Positions 6,542 through 6,647 of a stretch of DNA of 6,647 bases are shown piece after piece. Each line of letters begins with the position of its first letter. The first letter of the stretch is position 1. The DNA comes from CBDVBZ01 sp965372355 (lineage in GTDB: Bacteria > Krumholzibacteriota > Krumholzibacteriia > WVZY01). The DNA is taken from NCBI GenBank assembly GCA_965372355.1, contig CBDVBZ010000170.1:1-6647 (forward strand), written 5' to 3'. Under the pieces are notes generated by a model. It did not search any database. It was not told the origin of the DNA and was given only the letters and a program-made list of their open reading frames with translations. A program made the position numbers and the translations under genes.

Positions 6542-6647
6542 ACGCGCTTTTGATAACGATACCGATTTCGCTGCTTCTCGTTGCGTTTTTTGTTGTTGCC
6601 TTTATCGTCGCGGTCAAACGCGATCAGTTCGAGGATCTGGTCACACC
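6538..6647 (+). CDS. ccoS: cbb3-type oxidase assembly protein CcoS, N-terminal part
   Basis: The frame starts at TTG 6538, overlaps the ccoI stop TGA by four bases (TTGA) and is still open at the window end, giving 37 residues. It reads MNALLITIPISLLLVAF, continues as one membrane helix (about residues 4-26), then VKRDQFEDLVTP. That is the CcoS layout: an MN start, a single helix, and a G/DQF-D/E-DL-x-TP motif after it. CcoS is a small inner-membrane protein needed for maturation of cbb3 oxidase and is usually encoded next to ccoI. No ATG is available in this frame, and a G-rich Shine-Dalgarno-like stretch (6524-6531) lies 6 bases before the TTG. Translation is probably coupled to ccoI. Only the short C-terminal tail is missing. 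Confidence 0.9.
   Translation, partial: MNALLITIPISLLLVAFFVVAFIVAVKRDQFEDLVT

Overview
The window suggests a free-living, moderately GC-rich, Gram-negative-type bacterium that respires at low oxygen. It carries a lipoprotein with a signal-peptidase-II lipobox and the start of a cbb3 oxidase assembly operon (ccoI-ccoS). The large lipoprotein has Ig-like modules and a central 'DIxP...FDVTDVDxxTL' module that I associate with exported proteins of poorly cultured environmental phyla. I cannot place the organism more precisely; the phylum is an inference.

Layout. Positions 1-1345 are almost all of an insertion sequence on the minus strand, with an ISNCY-like DDE transposase. Its left tip is cut off by the window edge, and its right tip carries two tandem copies of a 20-bp motif. 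Positions 1346-1481 are a short leader with a possible hairpin and a strong ribosome binding site. Positions 1482-3782 encode a 766-residue multidomain surface lipoprotein. Converging on it, with only 15 bases between the stop codons, is a 69-residue Cys-rich protein on the minus strand (3798-4007). Positions 4008-4192 are the divergent intergenic region, with a promoter placed so close to ccoI that the message may be leaderless. Positions 4193-6541 encode the copper P-type ATPase CcoI/FixI. Its stop overlaps the TTG start of ccoS (6538 onward), which runs off the window.

How the genes relate. CcoI and CcoS are a known pair needed to load metal into and mature cbb3-type cytochrome c oxidase, and the 4-base overlap suggests coupled translation. 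The lipoprotein and the small Cys-rich protein have no assigned function, and nothing visible ties them mechanistically to the oxidase genes. The insertion sequence sits about 140 bases upstream of the lipoprotein start and could have altered its promoter.

I see no clear sign of a wholly new system. The points most worth a second look are the C9 tract in the lipoprotein gene, the possible leaderless start of ccoI, the loss of the usual N-terminal Cys-rich domain of CcoI, the unassigned Cys-rich small protein, and the repeat architecture of the insertion sequence tip.
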